Shown: piece after piece, positions 63,247 to 64,000 of the stretch
How positions within the stretch are numbered: position 1 is the first letter of the stretch
Layout: each line of letters begins with the position of its first letter
Source: CAZPUI01 sp964415525
GTDB lineage: Bacteria; Acidobacteriota; Holophagae; Holophagales; Holophagaceae
Direction: 5' to 3'
Length of the DNA stretch: 64,000 nucleotides
NCBI GenBank assembly: GCA_964415525.1
Contig: CAYQAS010000004.1
Coordinates: forward strand, 11,503 to 75,502
The notes under the pieces: generated by a model
The model's database searches: none
The model's input: the letters and a program-made list of their open reading frames with translations, nothing else
What the model was told of the DNA's origin: nothing
Translations under genes and position numbers: made by a program

Positions 63247-64000
63247 ATGTCCAACGCCCTATTCCAGCTTCCCGACTCCTACAACGAGCCCGCGCGTACC
63301 TATGCCCCGGGCACCCAGGAACGCTCCGACCTCAAGGCGGAACTCGCCCGGCAGGCCGCCCAGCAGCTCGACATCCCGCTCATCATCGGGGGCCGCGAGA
63401 TCCGCACGGGCAACACCCTTCAGGCGGTCTGCCCCCACGACCACCAGCATGTCCTCGCCACCTGCCACCAGGCCGGGGAGGCGGAGATTCTCGCCGCCAT
63501 CGACGCCTCGCTGAAGGCCAAGCGCGACTGGGAGAACACGCCGTGGGAGGACCGTGCGGCGATCTTCCACAAGGTGGGCAGCCTCATCGCAACGAAATAC
63601 CGCTACGCGCTGAACGCCGCCACCATGCTCGGCCAGTCCAAGAGCGCCTACCAGGCGGAGATCGACAGCGCCTGCGAGGCGGCGGATTTCTTCCGCTACA
63701 ACGTGAAGTTCCTCGAGCAGATCTATGCCAACCAGCCCAGCAGCAATCGCGACACCTGGAATCGGGTGCACTACCGGGCGCTGGAGGGCTTCGTTCTCGC
63801 CATCACGCCCTTCAACCTCACCGCCATCGCCCCGAACCTTCCCACGCCCCCCGTCATCATGGGCAACCCCGCCGTGTGGAATCCGTCCACCACCTCGCTC
63901 CTGTGGAACTACCTCCTGATGCAGATCTGCCGCGAGGCGGGCCGGTCGGATGCCGTGATCAGGTGCATCCCCTCCCCCGGCGCCCCCACACGCCTGCGCC
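63247..64000 (+). CDS. L-glutamate gamma-semialdehyde (P5C) dehydrogenase, group 1 (partial)
   Basis: The 251 residues present match the group-1 (PruA/eukaryote-like) P5C dehydrogenases: 'YNEPARTYAPGTQERSDLKAEL', 'IIGGREIRTG' and 'NRVHYRALEGFVLAITPFNLTAIAPNLP'. The rest, including the catalytic Cys, lies past the window edge. AAGGA precedes the ATG. The last 180 bases contain several odd residues: 'AVWNPS' where aldehyde dehydrogenases have 'VVWKPS' (cofactor-binding Lys), 'IAPNLPTPP' for 'IAGNLPTAP', and 'EAGRSDAVIRC' for an 'EAGLPDGVIN.' type stretch. These look like base errors. It is a different subfamily from the enzyme at 57928. Confidence 0.85.
   Translation, partial: MSNALFQLPDSYNEPARTYAPGTQERSDLKAELARQAAQQLDIPLIIGGREIRTGNTLQAVCPHDHQHVLATCHQAGEAEILAAIDASLKAKRDWENTPWEDRAAIFHKVGSLIATKYRYALNAATMLGQSKSAYQAEIDSACEAADFFRYNVKFLEQIYANQPSSNRDTWNRVHYRALEGFVLAITPFNLTAIAPNLPTPPVIMGNPAVWNPSTTSLLWNYLLMQICREAGRSDAVIRCIPSPGAPTRLR

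Overview
The window is GC-rich, densely coded chromosomal DNA from a Gram-negative heterotroph. It encodes a TonB-dependent receptor with a carboxypeptidase-like plug extension, an outer-membrane porin, apolipoprotein N-acyltransferase, and many secreted proteins with classical signal peptides. The run of S46 dipeptidyl-peptidases, the CACGGAG-type hairpin repeats, the two-component propeller kinase and the PadR/HAAS pair fit an acidobacterium; a Holophagae (Geothrix-like) relative is my best guess from gene style, not a database result. I see no rRNA, tRNA, CRISPR, phage or transposase.

Layout. 1-6.4 kb: two overlapping paralogous secreted proteins of unknown function, a periplasmic-type beta-carbonic anhydrase with a CoA-binding-domain protein, a membrane protein and an M16 peptidase. 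6.44-6.66 kb: a 66-bp tandem repeat that runs into the M16 promoter. 6.7-16.5 kb: a variant HD-GYP protein, a pseudopilin-like protein with a Gly/Ser tail, DacB, a lone receiver domain, an orphan FtsE, a PqqD-like protein, an OPT transporter, a TrmH methyltransferase and Lnt. 17-24 kb: Maf, a large ATPase/TPR protein, PanB-PanC and HemW. 24.4-31.2 kb: a propeller-type sensor kinase and an adaptor plus two MacB-like permeases with no ATPase. 31.4-41.2 kb: a Fur-family regulator, a stefin-like cystatin, a TonB receptor behind an inverted-repeat operator, a decayed serine hydrolase, PadR/HAAS, a hybrid kinase, a CDF exporter and ferritin.

41.6-54.6 kb: six S46 dipeptidyl-peptidase genes in one direction. 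The first four look like one operon, the fifth has its own promoter, and the sixth carries a TAG at a Trp codon conserved in its neighbours. 54.8-64 kb: an MscS channel, a divergent pair of small genes sharing a -10 element, an esterase-like protein, a P5C dehydrogenase, and an apparent oxyanion (tungstate/molybdate) uptake set (ModE-type HTH, porin, two TupA-like binding proteins), ending in a second, different P5C dehydrogenase cut by the window edge.

Themes. The secreted dipeptidyl-peptidases, OPT transporter and two glutamate-semialdehyde dehydrogenases suggest growth on peptides and amino acids. Metal handling recurs (Fur, TonB receptor, ferritin, CDF, TupA). Several genes appear to be transcribed leaderless, with a -10 hexamer exactly six bases before the ATG. 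All functional calls rest on motif recognition by eye.
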